64,000 nucleotides of DNA from CAIWHR01 sp963709525 (GCA_963709525.1 CAVPXB010000023.1:124001-188000); one strand, 5' to 3'. Counted from the first letter of the stretch, positions 25,775 to 35,679 are shown. Notes: generated by a model from the sequence alone, not told the origin. Translations and numbers: made by a program.

Positions 25775-26584
25775 TCAGCGCTTGGCGGTCGCGATCGCCT
25801 CGCGCAGGGCGTTGAAGACGCCAGGCGCGGCGGCGATCATCTCGTTCGTGCGCAGAAAATCCGGCCCTCCGGCAAAGTCGCCTACCCGCCCCCCGGCTTC
25901 TTCGACGATCAGCGCCCCTGCGGCGACGTGCCAGTTCCGCAGGCCCATGACAAAGAAGCCGTCGAGGCGCGCCGCGGCGACGTAACACAGGTCGAGCGCG
26001 CAGGAGCCGGCACGTCGCACGTCGCCGCAACCTGTGTCGACGGCGGCGAAGACCGCGAGATAGGGCGCCATCCGCGCGCTGTTGCGAATGGGCGATACGG
26101 TCCCGATCAGCGCATCGCCGAGTTCGCGGCAGGCCGAAACGCAAAGCTCCCCGCCGTTCAGGGCAGCGCCGCGCCCGGCGACGGCCGTGTACAGCTCATC
26201 GCGCAGCGGATCGAACACCGCTGCATGAGTAATGCGCGCTCCCTGGGCGAGGGCGAGCGATATCGCGTAATGCGGGTAGCCGCGCCGAAAATTGGTGCTG
26301 CCGTCGAGCGGATCGACGAACCACTTGCACGCGCCGGGCCGTGCGGCAGTCGCCTCGCCCAGCACCCCTCCCGATTCCTCGCCCACGATCGCATGCTCGG
26401 GGAACGCGGCGCGCAGCGTGGCGATGATCGCGTTCTCCGCTTCCGCGGCGGCGGCGGCGACGATCTCGCCCTGCGTAGTGGCGTGCGCGGGGAGGCGTTT
26501 CAAGTCGCGTGCCGCGTCCTCGATCACCGAGGCGGCGCGCCGCGCGGCACGCGAAGCCACGACGAGAAACGGGTCATCGCTCAT
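25775..26584 (-). CDS. Inositol monophosphatase family protein
   Basis: A 269-residue IMPase-fold protein starting at ATG 26584. Metal and substrate motifs are EESGGVLGEA, DPLDGSTNFRRGYPHYAISL (about residues 87-106) and WHVAAGALIVEEAGGRVGDF near residue 217. The family includes SuhB and CysQ-like phosphatases; the substrate is not certain. The frame is open for another 62 codons upstream to 26770, with residues that do not resemble the family. It is convergent with the dehydratase gene. Confidence 0.88.
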   Translation of the reverse strand: MSDDPFLVVASRAARRAASVIEDAARDLKRLPAHATTQGEIVAAAAAEAENAIIATLRAAFPEHAIVGEESGGVLGEATAARPGACKWFVDPLDGSTNFRRGYPHYAISLALAQGARITHAAVFDPLRDELYTAVAGRGAALNGGELCVSACRELGDALIGTVSPIRNSARMAPYLAVFAAVDTGCGDVRRAGSCALDLCYVAAARLDGFFVMGLRNWHVAAGALIVEEAGGRVGDFAGGPDFLRTNEMIAAAPGVFNALREAIATAKR

Positions 26585-26949
26585 GGTTTCGCGGCCTTCA
26601 GCGCCGCCTGCTCCGGCAGCACAAGTGCCGCAGGCAATGCTGCGGCGGGCCTGCTCGAACGCGGGCAGATCCTTGTACCTGGACCAGTCGACCTGCGCAT
26701 ACGCAACGTCATCGGGAGGCTCCGAGTGAGGGTGGGCGGAGGACAGCATACAATTGTAGACCGCGGGCAAGGCATCCGGCGCAGCGGCGGCGGCCGCCGG
26801 ACATCAGGCGTGGTCGTTGTGATGAACAAACGACAATGTCTGACGGTGTCGATGTTTCGCGTCCATTGGCGCGGCAGCAGTTTTGCTATGCTGTTCGCTT
26901 CTCGCGATCGCAGACTTCCCCGCCCCATTGCCCCCCGCGGAGCCTTCGA

Positions 26950-27963
26950 ATGGACAGTGTCGACCTCGAAGTACTGAAGCGCAGCGCCGATTGGATCGAT
27001 CTCGGCCACCGGGTGCTGCTCGCGACCGTCGTAAGGACCTTCGGCTCCTCGCCCCGGCCGCCGGGGGCGATGCTCGCCGTCCGTGACGACGGACAGGTGA
27101 TCGGCTCGGTGTCCGGCGGATGCCTCGAGGACGATCTCGTCGGCCGCCTCCGTGCCGATGGTTTCACGCCCGCGAAGTGCGAACAGGTCACCTATGGCAT
27201 TTCGGCCGACGAAGTGAGGCGCTTTGGCATTCCCTGCGGTGGCACGATCCAGTTGGTGCTGGAGCCGCTGGATCGCGCATCGGGGATTGCCGAACTCGTG
27301 CGCGAGATCCAGGCCGGCAACCTGGTTGCGCGCCGCCTCGAGCTTGCCACCGGTCGCGCGTCACTGGCGCCGGCGCGCGCTACCGACGGCTTGAGCTTCG
27401 ACGGCGCCGAGCTGGTCACGATTCATGGCCCGCGCTACCGGATGCTGGTGATCGGCGCCTCGCAGCTGTCGAAGTACCTGGCGCAGATCGCCGTCGGCCT
27501 CGACTATCAGGTGACGGTGTGCGATCCGCGTGAGGAATATGTCGCGGGCTGGGATGTCGCGGGCGTGAAGCTGGTGACGACGATGCCCGACGACACGGTC
27601 GTCGCGATGAGGCTCGACGAGCGCTGCGCAGTCGTCGCGCTCACGCACGATCCCAAGCTCGATGACATGGCGTTGCTGGAGGCGTTGAAATCGCCGGCAT
27701 TCTACGTCGGCGCCCTGGGCTCGCGCGCCAACAATGCGCGACGCCGTGAGCGCTTGCGCGGGTTCGACCTCACGGCGGAGGAGATCGCCCGGTTGCACGG
27801 ACCGGTGGGGCTCTACATCGGCAGCCGTACCCCGCCGGAGATCGCGGTGTCGATACTGGCCGAGATCACGGCAATCAAGAACGGCGTGGCGCCGGCGCAG
27901 GTCGGGAGCGCGGCGATCGCCAAGGATAAACCGGGACCGTCGGTCGCCTGCAGGACGGTGTGA
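26950..27963 (+). CDS. XdhC family protein
   Basis: A 337-residue protein with both family halves. The N-terminal XdhC/CoxI part reads TFGSSPRPPGAMLAV and GSVSGGCLEDDLV with FGIPCGGTIQLVLEP. The C-terminal Rossmann part reads LVIGASQLSKYLAQIA through VALTHDPKLDDMALLEAL to YVGALGSRANNARR and IGSRTPPEIAVSILAEI. XdhC proteins load sulfurated molybdenum cofactor into xanthine dehydrogenase-type enzymes. No molybdenum hydroxylase gene is in the window, so the client must lie elsewhere. Confidence 0.92.
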   Translation: MDSVDLEVLKRSADWIDLGHRVLLATVVRTFGSSPRPPGAMLAVRDDGQVIGSVSGGCLEDDLVGRLRADGFTPAKCEQVTYGISADEVRRFGIPCGGTIQLVLEPLDRASGIAELVREIQAGNLVARRLELATGRASLAPARATDGLSFDGAELVTIHGPRYRMLVIGASQLSKYLAQIAVGLDYQVTVCDPREEYVAGWDVAGVKLVTTMPDDTVVAMRLDERCAVVALTHDPKLDDMALLEALKSPAFYVGALGSRANNARRRERLRGFDLTAEEIARLHGPVGLYIGSRTPPEIAVSILAEITAIKNGVAPAQVGSAAIAKDKPGPSVACRTV

Positions 27964-28100
27964 GCGGACGCATCGCAGCCGAGTCGCCGCGCTCGCGCAA
28001 GTGACGGCAGCGAGCCGCGCGGCCTTTGCGTCTTGCAGGCGACGAACCGGGGTGCCCCGTGTTAGGGTTCGTCATTTTTCGAACGAGGGGAACACGTACC

Positions 28101-28703
28101 ATGTTGGCGTTCAATCATCGCCCGGGCGCATCGCGGTCATGGAAGTCGCAATGGGTCCGGTGCGTTGCCTTCGTCGCGTTCGCGCTTGTCGCCGCGGCTG
28201 CGGCCGGCCAGTCAACCCCGTCGGTGGATGCGCCGCAAGCGGGCAGCTTCGCGGCCGCGTGGTCGGCCCCCGAGCCTTGGCGGACCGACCGCTTCTACGT
28301 GCAGACCAGCCTCGCCACCATCCATTTCAGCCCGGACCCCGACCACGTCAACCAGCAGAACCTGCTCAACGTCGACTACCGATTCGACAGCCATTGGGCG
28401 GGCGGGCAGTGGCTTGCTGGTGCCGCGATCTTCAAGAATTCCTTCGGCCAGCCGTCGCAATACGTCTACGGGGGCTGGCTTGCGCGCCCGTTCGAGAGCG
28501 CGCAGCCGTTCTACTTCAAGATCACCGCGGGTCTGCTGCACGGCTACAAGGCGCCCTACGACGAGAAGATTCCGTTCAACGATTCGGGGGTGGCTCCGGG
28601 AATCGTTCCGTCCGTCGGCTATTGCTACAACCGCTTCTGCTCGGAGTTCATCCTCTTCGGGACTGCCGGGGCGATGCTGACGCTGGGGGCCACGCTGCCC
28701 TGA
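28101..28703 (+). CDS. Small exported outer-membrane barrel candidate
   Basis: A 200-residue protein from ATG 28101, with a basic start, a hydrophobic signal segment (CVAFVAFALVAAAAAG) and a predicted strand-rich mature part. Blocks such as DRFYVQTSLATIHFSPDPDH, IFKNSFGQPSQYVYGGW and GLLHGYKAPYDEKIPFN recall a betaproteobacterial family often labelled 'sn-glycerol-3-phosphate transporter', a label without good support. Alternating polar and hydrophobic residues suggest a PagP-sized beta barrel. Function unknown. Confidence 0.75.
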   Translation: MLAFNHRPGASRSWKSQWVRCVAFVAFALVAAAAAGQSTPSVDAPQAGSFAAAWSAPEPWRTDRFYVQTSLATIHFSPDPDHVNQQNLLNVDYRFDSHWAGGQWLAGAAIFKNSFGQPSQYVYGGWLARPFESAQPFYFKITAGLLHGYKAPYDEKIPFNDSGVAPGIVPSVGYCYNRFCSEFILFGTAGAMLTLGATLP

Positions 28704-28717
28704 TCCGCAGCCCCGCC

Positions 28718-28849
28718 TCAACCGCGCGGCAGCAGCACGATATCGCCGTACCAGGCTTCGACGGTGTCGCCGGTGTTGACCGGTCGCGCGACCTTCCAGC
28801 GCCAGCGCAGGCCCGCGCGCGCGCCCAGGCGGTCGATCCGCTGCGTCAT
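28718..28849 (-). CDS. 43-residue hypothetical protein coupled to the glycosyltransferase gene
   Basis: ATG 28849 overlaps the stop of the upstream glycosyltransferase gene (ATGA), and a 43-codon frame reads to 28718. It is arginine- and tryptophan-rich (ARAGLRWRWKVARP, EAWYGDIVLLPRG). No family is recognised. Translational coupling favours a real small protein, but it could also be a chance frame. Confidence 0.4.
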   Translation of the reverse strand: MTQRIDRLGARAGLRWRWKVARPVNTGDTVEAWYGDIVLLPRG

Positions 28850-30168
28850 CGCGCCGAAGCCTCGATCGTTGCCATGGACTCCCAGCGGGCAAGGTCCGAG
28901 GCGTTGTCGACGTCCCATAACGCAGGCAACTCGCACCAGCGCATGTTGGCCGCGGCAAGACGTGTTCGGGTCATCGCGGCAACCTCCGGCGTCCCCCAGG
29001 CGATGCCGTCGAATGCGGCGACGGGACGCGCGAGGCCGATCGCCACGTACCCGCCGTCCTCGGCCGGAATCAGCACGGCGTCGTGGTCGGCCAGCGCCGC
29101 CGTGGCCTGGGCCAGCGCCGACGCGTCGAGCAGCGGGCAGTCGGTGCCGATGAGGATCGCCGTTTCGCCGCGCGCGAGCGCCGATTCGAGCGCGTTGCGC
29201 ATGCGCTCGCCGAGATCCGCACCGTGCTGGGCGTGAAGGGCAAAGCCGAACTGCTGCGCCCATTGCGCGCAGACGGGCGTTGCGCCGTCGCCTGCGCACC
29301 ACAGCTCCACGTGGCCGACGATCGCCTGCGCGCGCGCCTTCGCGGCAAGCGCAAGCGTGCGCTCGGCGAGTTGCGCGTACACCTCCATCGCGCGCGTGGC
29401 GCCGATCGCCTGCGCCAGGCGCGTCTTGACGGCACCGGGAAGGGGTTCGCGCGCGAAGATCTGCAGCGTGGGCACGGGTGTTGCAACATGCGGCCGGTAA
29501 CGCGCGGCAAGGACCCGCGGATCGACGCCGCGCCAGTAGTCGAAGCGCAGCTTCCACATCGCGGCAATCGTGCGCCAGGGGCCATGCTTCTCCCAGCGGC
29601 GACCGGAGGTCACGATGCGGTGGCGAAGAGCAAGCGGCGACCCGTCCGCACGCTTCAACCGGCGGCAGATCGCGATGTCTTCCATCAACGGCTGGTCGGG
29701 AAAGCCGCCGACGCTTCTGAACAACGCAGCGTCGACGAATATTCCCTGGTCGCCGGTCGCGATGCCCGTCAAGCGCGAGCGCAGGTTCATCAGCGCCGCA
29801 ACGAGCTTGAGAATCGGTGGACGCCCGGCGATCGCGACGTCGAACCTGCCCCAGCGCCGCCCGGCGTCGGGCCAGGCGGCGAGCAGCGCCGTCGCGTGCC
29901 CCATGTCGAACGCAGAGTCCGCGTGCAGGAAGACGAGCACGTCGCCGCCAGCCTCTTTCGCTCCGAAGTTCATCTGTGCGGCGCGGCCGCGAGGCCCGGC
30001 GATGACGCGATCGGAGAGTGGAATCGCCTGCTCACGCGTGGCGTCGGTGCTCCCGCCATCGACGACGATCACTTCGTGGCGCCGAGCGCGCAACGCCTGC
30101 AACGGCAGCAGCGTCGCGGCGATGGCGGCTTCCTCGTTGAGCGCGGGGATGATGATCGACAGGCGCAT
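28846..30168 (-). CDS. Two-domain glycosyltransferase: GT2 fused to DUF2064
   Basis: A 440-residue fusion. Residues 1-220 are a GT2 nucleotidyl-sugar transferase (SIIIPALNEEAAIAATLLPL, VVDGGSTDATRE, VFLHADSAF, GDQGIFV). Residues 230-420 are a DUF2064 nucleotidyltransferase-like domain (IFAREPLPGAVKTRLAQAIG, ILIGTDCPLLDASAL, IPAEDGGYVAIGLARP). The two families (TIGR04283 and TIGR04282) often sit side by side and have been labelled arsenosugar biosynthesis enzymes; a single polypeptide fits a joint task. The actual sugar and acceptor are unknown. The next gene upstream is a TVP38 membrane protein. Confidence 0.88.
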   Translation of the reverse strand: MRLSIIIPALNEEAAIAATLLPLQALRARRHEVIVVDGGSTDATREQAIPLSDRVIAGPRGRAAQMNFGAKEAGGDVLVFLHADSAFDMGHATALLAAWPDAGRRWGRFDVAIAGRPPILKLVAALMNLRSRLTGIATGDQGIFVDAALFRSVGGFPDQPLMEDIAICRRLKRADGSPLALRHRIVTSGRRWEKHGPWRTIAAMWKLRFDYWRGVDPRVLAARYRPHVATPVPTLQIFAREPLPGAVKTRLAQAIGATRAMEVYAQLAERTLALAAKARAQAIVGHVELWCAGDGATPVCAQWAQQFGFALHAQHGADLGERMRNALESALARGETAILIGTDCPLLDASALAQATAALADHDAVLIPAEDGGYVAIGLARPVAAFDGIAWGTPEVAAMTRTRLAAANMRWCELPALWDVDNASDLARWESMATIEASAR

Positions 30169-30202
30169 GGGTTTCGGGGGGAGAGGAAACGCAGGCTTTC
30201 CC

Positions 30203-30911
30203 TCAGGCTGTCGGTGAGCGCATGGATTTGAACTTCCGGAGCAACACCGGCACGAGTGCGAACGCGCCCAGCAACGCGAACGCCGCCAGCGTCTCCCTGG
30301 ACACGAGGCCCTGCAGCGAATCGATGCGTCCCAGCGTCTGTCCCAGGTTCACGAACACGAAGCTCCCCGGGATGATGCCGATGAACGTCGCGGCGATGAA
30401 GGTGCGCACCGGGATCGACGTGAATGCGGGCGCAAGGTTGACGAGAAAGAACGGAAATAGCGGCACCAATCGCAGGAACAGAAGGTAGCTGAAGGCGTCC
30501 TTGGTGAAGCCGGCGTTGATCTTCGCACCCAGCGCGCCGAGGCGGCTGCGGGCAGCGTCGGCGAAGACATAGCGCGCGGCGAGGAATACGAGCGTCGCGC
30601 CGACGGTCGCCGCGAAGATCACCAGCAGCGTGCCGACCCAGCGGCCGAAGATGAAGCCCATCGTCAGCGACAGCACCAGCCCGCCGGGCAGGCTGAACGC
30701 CGTCGCCCCGGCGTAGACGAGGAAGGCGATCGCCAGCGCCGCGACGAGATTGCGATCGGCGAACGCGAGCAGCGCGTCGCGATTGGCCTTGATCGTTTCG
30801 AGGTTGAGGTAGTTGGGCCCGCCGAGGGCGAAAAAAGCCGGCGATCACGGCGACGAAAGTGCCGACCAGGACGAACTTGATCCAGCGCGCCGGGACGCGG
30901 TCGGCGGCCAC
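30203..30911 (-). pseudogene. TVP38/TMEM64 family membrane protein, frameshifted in a homopolymer
   Basis: The N-terminus from GTG 30911 reads RWIKFVLVGTFVAVIAGFF, then loses frame. The other frame continues ALGGPNYLNLETIKANRDAL and the family core (GFIFGRWVGTLLVIFAATVG, FLRLVPLFPFFLVNLAP, FIGIIPGSFVFVNLGQ). The break is at a run of six A (30831-30836 on the plus strand); five would restore the frame. With that correction the protein has about 235 residues and five or six membrane segments, normal for the family. Sequencing error and real mutation cannot be separated here. Confidence 0.8.
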
Positions 30912-30912
30912 G

Positions 30913-32344
30913 TCAGTACCCGCCCCGCAGGCCGAAGATCCGCCGGATCCACGCCTTCGACGACGGCGTCAGGCCTTCCTTCAGTCGCTGGTCGGCGACG
31001 CGCCGGTTGATCTGCGCCAGGGTCGGATAGGTGTGGATCGTGCCCGAGATGTCGGCCGCCTTCATGCCCTTGGTCAACGCCAGCGCGTACTCGGCGATCA
31101 GCTCGCCGGCGTGCAGGCCGACGATCGCCGCACCGAGCAGCCTGCCGCGGGGGTCGGTGACGATCTTGGCCATGCCTTCGGTCTCGCCCTCGGCGCGCGC
31201 GCGGTCGTTGTCCGCGAAGGGAAACGTGTAGACGCGGTGCGCGATGCCCTGCTGCCTGGCCTCGGTCTCGGAGAGGCCGACGCGGGCGAACTCCGGGTCG
31301 GTGTAGGTGCACCAGGGGATCACCTTCGACGGCTTCGCCCAGGCCATGCGGAAGATCGCGCGCCGCAGCACGATGCCGGCGTGATGCTCGGCGACGTGGG
31401 TGAACTGCTGCGCGCCGGCGGCGTCGCCCGCGACGAGAATGCGCGGGTTGGTGGTGACGAGATTCGTTGCTGACGATGCGGCCCTGCTCGACGGCGACGC
31501 CAGCGGCATCGAGTCCCAGGCCCTCGACGTTGGCGCGGCGGCCCGCGGCCAGCAGCAGGTGGCTTGCGACCAGCGTCTGCGTGCTGCCGTCTGCCGCCCG
31601 GATCGTCATCCGCACCTCGCCCTTCGACCCGGCGACGTCGACGACCTGTGCCTTGAGGTGATAGCGCACGCCCTCGTCGACCAGCCGGTGATGGACGATC
31701 GCGGCGAGGTCGCGATCCTCGCGCGGGAGGATCGACGGCGCGATGTCGACGACGGTGACTTCGCTGCCGAGGCGCCGGAACGCCTGCGCCATCTCGCAGC
31801 CGATGGGGCCGCTGCCGACGATCAGCAGCTGCGGGACGTTCTCGCGCAGGTCGAAGATCGTCTCGTTGGTGAGGAAGGGCGTGGTCTCGAGGCCGGGAAT
31901 CGGCGGCACGGCGGGTCGCGAGCCGGTGGCGATGACGAATTGGCTCGCGGTCAATCGGCGGCCGTCGACCTCGAAGGCGTCGGCACCGGTGAACCGGCCG
32001 TCGCCGAAGATCACGTCGACGCCGAGACCGCGGAAACGCTCCGGGCTGTCGTTGGGCTCGATGCCCGCGATCACGCCGGCCACGCGCTCCATCACCCGTG
32101 CGAGATCCACGGTCGGCGTGACGGCCGGGATCGCCCAGCGATCGGCGTGGCGCATCTCGTGCGCGATCCGTGCCGACTTGATCAGCGTCTTCGACGGCAC
32201 GCAGCCGTACCACAGACAATCGCCGCCGAGGCGGTGTTTCTCGACCAGCGCGACCTTGGCGCCGAGCGCGGCACCGCCGGCGGCGACAACCAGTCCGCCG
32301 GCGCCGCCACCGATGATCACGAGGTCGAACTCGGGTTTGGCCAA
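30913..32344 (-). pseudogene. Mercuric-reductase-like FAD disulfide oxidoreductase, one frameshift
   Basis: From TTG 32344 (GGAGAG just upstream) the protein has the FAD loop FDLVIIGGGAGGLVVAAGGA, the redox pair LGGDCLWYGCVPSKTL, the NAD loop LLIVGSGPIGCEMAQAF and then breaks near 31462. One base less gives TTNPRILVAGDAAGAQQFTH and the dimerisation domain (CTYTDPEFARVGLSETEA, GMKAADISGTIHTYPTLAQI). Corrected length is about 476 residues, right for the family. It lacks mercury-binding N- and C-terminal features, so the true substrate is open. It abuts the TVP38 gene, a frequent pairing. Confidence 0.82.
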
Positions 32345-32460
32345 GCGGGCTCTCCAGCATGAGTCCGCCGTGTTCCGTGCCGGGCATCGGCGATGCAGGG
32401 CGTGGCACGGGCGGCGTTTTGCGCTCCGTTGGTCGACGGGCAAAGCGCGACCTCGGACAC

Positions 32461-32536
32461 GGGGTCAGATACGATTATCCCATGCGTGCCATCGACGGTC
32501 TCGACAGTTGACGGAGGGATAATCGTATCTGACCCC
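32461..32536. repeat. 76-bp REP-like element with perfect 21-bp inverted arms
   Basis: GGGGTCAGATACGATTATCC (plus one C, 32461-32481) is matched exactly by its inverse at 32516-32536 around a 34-bp centre. The outer part, GGGGTCAGATACG, is shared with the 43-bp element inside dnaE2. Such GGGGTCAGA ends are widespread in proteobacterial REP/MITE families that are mobilised by Y1-type (IS200-like) enzymes; none is encoded here. It lies 8 bp past the 3' end of dnaE2. Confidence 0.8.
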
Positions 32537-32544
32537 GTTTCCGC

Positions 32545-35500
32545 TCAGTGAAAGTCGCGCGACTTCGCTTCGAGCCGGCCCAGGAGCGGCGACAGGTCGG
32601 CGAGCCGTCCCGCGATCACGTGGACGACAGCGCCTTCGCGCTCGACCTTGCCGTAGACCGCCATCAGCCGCGAGCCGAGCAGTTCGCGCCGCTGGCGGTC
32701 GGAGAGGTCGCGCCAGACGATGACGTTGGTGGCGCCGGTCTCGTCCTCCAGCGTGACGAACACCACGCCGCTCGCGGTATCGGGCCGCTGCCGGCCGATG
32801 ACGAGGCCCGCGATGCGCACGATGCGCCCGTGCGGCGCCTGCGCGATCTCGGCGCTGGTCAGCAGGCGGCGGCGGGAGAGGCGCTCGCGCAGCAGCGCCA
32901 GCGGGTGCCGGCGCAGCGTGAGGCCGAGCGTCCGGTAGTCGGCGACGATGTCCTGGCCTTCGGTCGGCGTGGGCAGTTCCGGGGCGGCTTCGTCGAAGGC
33001 GCTGCCGGCGAGCAGCGGCGGCAGCCTTTCCACGCCGGCGACCTCCCACACCGCTCCGTGCCGGTGGCCGGCGAGTGCCGCGAGCGCGCCGGCATCGGCG
33101 AGACAGGCGAGATCGCGGCGATCGAGCGCGGCACGATGCGCGAGGTCGGCGACGCTGCCGAAAGCGCGGTCACGGCGCGCGGCGACGAGGCGCTGCGCGG
33201 CGCTCTCGGACAGACCGGAGATCATCCGCAATCCGAGGCGCAAGGAAATGGGGTCAGATACGGTTTTTCCTCGGAAAATCGTATCTGACCCCATCTTCCA
33301 GCGTGCAGTCCCGGTCGCTTGCCGTCGCGTCGGCGGGTCGCACCTCGACGCCATGGCGGCGCGCATCGGCGACGAGTTGCGCCGGCGCGTAGAAACCCAT
33401 CGGCAGCGAATTGAGCAGCGCCGCGCAGAACGCGGCCGGCTCGTAGTGCTTCAGCCACGCCGACACGTAGACGAGCAGCGCGAACGACGCCGAATGCGAC
33501 TCGGGGAAGCCGTACTCGCCGAAGCCCAGGATCTGCTGGTAGACCTGCCGCGCGAAGGTCTCGGACAGCCCGCGCGCACCCATGCCGTCGACCAGCCGCT
33601 GCTCGAACTTCTCGAGTCCGCCCTTCCTGCGCCACGCGGCCATCGAGCGCCGCAGCTGGTCGGCCTCGCCCGGCGTGAAACCGGCGGCGACGATGGCGAG
33701 CTGCATCACCTGCTCCTGGAAGATCGGCACGCCGAGCGTGCGCGCGAGCACGCTCTCCACCGCCGCGCTCGGATAGGTGACCGGCTCCAGCCCCTGCCGG
33801 CGGCGCAGGTAGGGATGCACCATGCCGCCCTGGATCGGCCCCGGGCGCACGATCGCGACCTCGATGACGAGATCGTAGAAAGTCGCGGGTTTCAGGCGCG
33901 GCAGCATCGACTGCTGCGCCCGCGACTCGATCTGGAACACGCCGACGGTGTCGGCGGCCTGGATCATCCGGTAGACCTCGGGATCCTCGGCCGGGATGTC
34001 CTGCATCGAGAGCTTCCGGCCGCGCCGTTCGCGAGATCAGCGCCAGCGCGCGGCGGATCGCCGACAGCATGCCGAGCGCCAGGCAATCGACCTTGAGCAG
34101 GCCCATGGCGTCGAGGTCGTCCTTGTCCCACTGGATCACCGTGCGCTCGGGCATCGCGGCGTTCTCGACCGGCACCATCCGCTCGAGCAGGTCGCGGGCG
34201 ATGACGAAGCCGCCGACGTGCTGCGACAGGTGGCGCGGAAAACCCAGCAGCGCGTTGGCGAGCTTGATCAGGCGCACGATCACCGGGTTGTCGGGCTCGA
34301 AGCCCGCCTCGCGGATGCGCTCGGGCAGGACCTCGCGGCCGTCCCACCACGCGAACACGCGCGTAGCCGGTCGACCTGCGCCAGGTCGAGCCCCAGCGCC
34401 GGCCGACGTCGCGCACCGCGCTCTTCGGCCGGTAGGTGATGAGCGTGGCGGCGAGCGCCGCGCGGTCGCGGCCGTACTTGGCGTAGATGTACTGGATCAC
34501 TTCCTCGCGCCGCTGGTGCTCGAAGTCGACGTCGATGTCGGGCGGCTCGTTGCGCTCGCGGCTGATGAAGCGCTCGAACAGCATGGAGCTGCGCGCCGGA
34601 TCGACCTCGGTGATGCCCAGCGCATAGCAGACCGCCGAATTGGCGGCCGAGCCGCGGCCCTGGCAGAGGATGCCCTGGCGGCGGGCGAAGGCGACGATGT
34701 CGTGGACGGTGAGGAAGTAGGGCTCGTACTTGAGTTCGGCGATCAGTGCCAGCTCGTGCGCGATCAGTGCGCGGACGGCGGCGGGCGCGCCCTGCACCGG
34801 ATAGCGCTGCCGCAATCCGGCCTCGACCAGCGCGGCGAGATGCGCGGCCGGCGTGGTGCCCGGCGGAACGATCTCCTCGGGGTATTCGTAGCGCAGCTCG
34901 TCGAGCGAAAAGCGGCAGCGTCCGGCGATCGCGAGCGTCTCGGCGAGTAACGTCGGCGGATAGATCGACGCCAGGCGCTCGCGCGAGCGCAGGTGCCGCT
35001 CGCCGTTGGCAAAGAGCGCGTAGCCGCATTCGGCCAGCGGAGTGACGAGGCGGATCGCGGTCAGCGTGTCCTGCAGCGCGCGGCGGGCGCGCACGTGCAT
35101 GTGGACGTCGCCGGCGGCTACCTGCGGCAACCCGCAGGTCTGCGCGAGTGCCGCCGCGTGGGCAAGACGAGCACGGTCGCCCGCGCCGGCGAAGAGCTCC
35201 ACGGCGAGCCAGCTGCGGCCGGGGAAGGTCGCGGCGACCCAGCGGCCGGCCAGCGCCAGCGGGCCCGCGGTTTCGGCCGCCGCGCGCGGCGAGAGGTCGG
35301 GCGGCACCCACAGCGCGAGCAGGCCGTCGGCGAGCACCGCGACGTCGTTGCGGCCGAGTGCGTAGTGGCCCTTGGCCGCCTGCCGGCGCCCGCGGGTGAT
35401 GAGCTGGCAGAGGTCGCCGTAGCTCGCGCGATCGGTCGCCAGCAGGACGAGCCGGAGCCCATCGCTGAGGATCAACTCGCTGCCGATGACCAGCGGCAGC

Positions 35501-35679
35501 CCGGCGTCGCGGGCGGCGAGATGGGCGCGGACAATGCCGGACAGCGAGCATTCGTCGGTGATCGCCAGCGCCGTGTAGCCCAGCGCCTGCGCGCGTTCGA
35601 CCAGCTCCTCCGGGTGCGAGGCGCCGGACAGGAACGAGAAGTTCGAGCGGCAATGCAGTTCGGCGTAGGCGGGAAGCAT
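32545..35679 (-). pseudogene. dnaE2: Error-prone DNA polymerase DnaE2 (ImuC), disrupted
   Basis: From ATG 35679 the PHP domain starts YAELHCRSNFSFLSGASHPE, and the polymerase core reads ILCQGRGSAANSAVCYALGI and NEPPDIDVDFEHQRREEVIQ. The frame shifts near 34400 and 34363 (bases missing), near 34018 (one extra base) and is cut at 33292-33250 by a 43-bp palindrome. Corrected, the gene encodes about 1,030 residues with FPRHLSQHVGGFVIARDLLE, GFGEYGFPESHSASFALLVY and a C-terminal OB fold. DnaE2 works with ImuA and ImuB in SOS mutagenesis. As written, no full-length protein can be made. Confidence 0.88.
33250..33292. mobile_element. 43-bp palindromic element inserted in dnaE2
   Basis: The insert starts GGGGTCAGATACGGTTTTTC and ends with the near-perfect inverse GAAAATCGTATCTGACCCC. 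It introduces an in-frame stop on the minus strand (after KNRI). Removing exactly 43 bp joins GAT and ATT codons and reads DCTLEDISLRLGLRMISGLS, the expected DnaE2 sequence. There is an AT on each side but no longer duplication. It shares its ends with the 76-bp element at 32461-32536. Confidence 0.85.

Noticed and set aside
26950..27963. A xanthine dehydrogenase operon around the XdhC-like gene
   Set aside because: No molybdenum, iron-sulfur or FAD subunit gene is present on either side.
33247..33295. AT dinucleotides flanking the 43-bp insert as a target-site duplication
   Set aside because: Treating AT as duplicated would leave dnaE2 out of frame after removal, whereas removal without duplication restores it.
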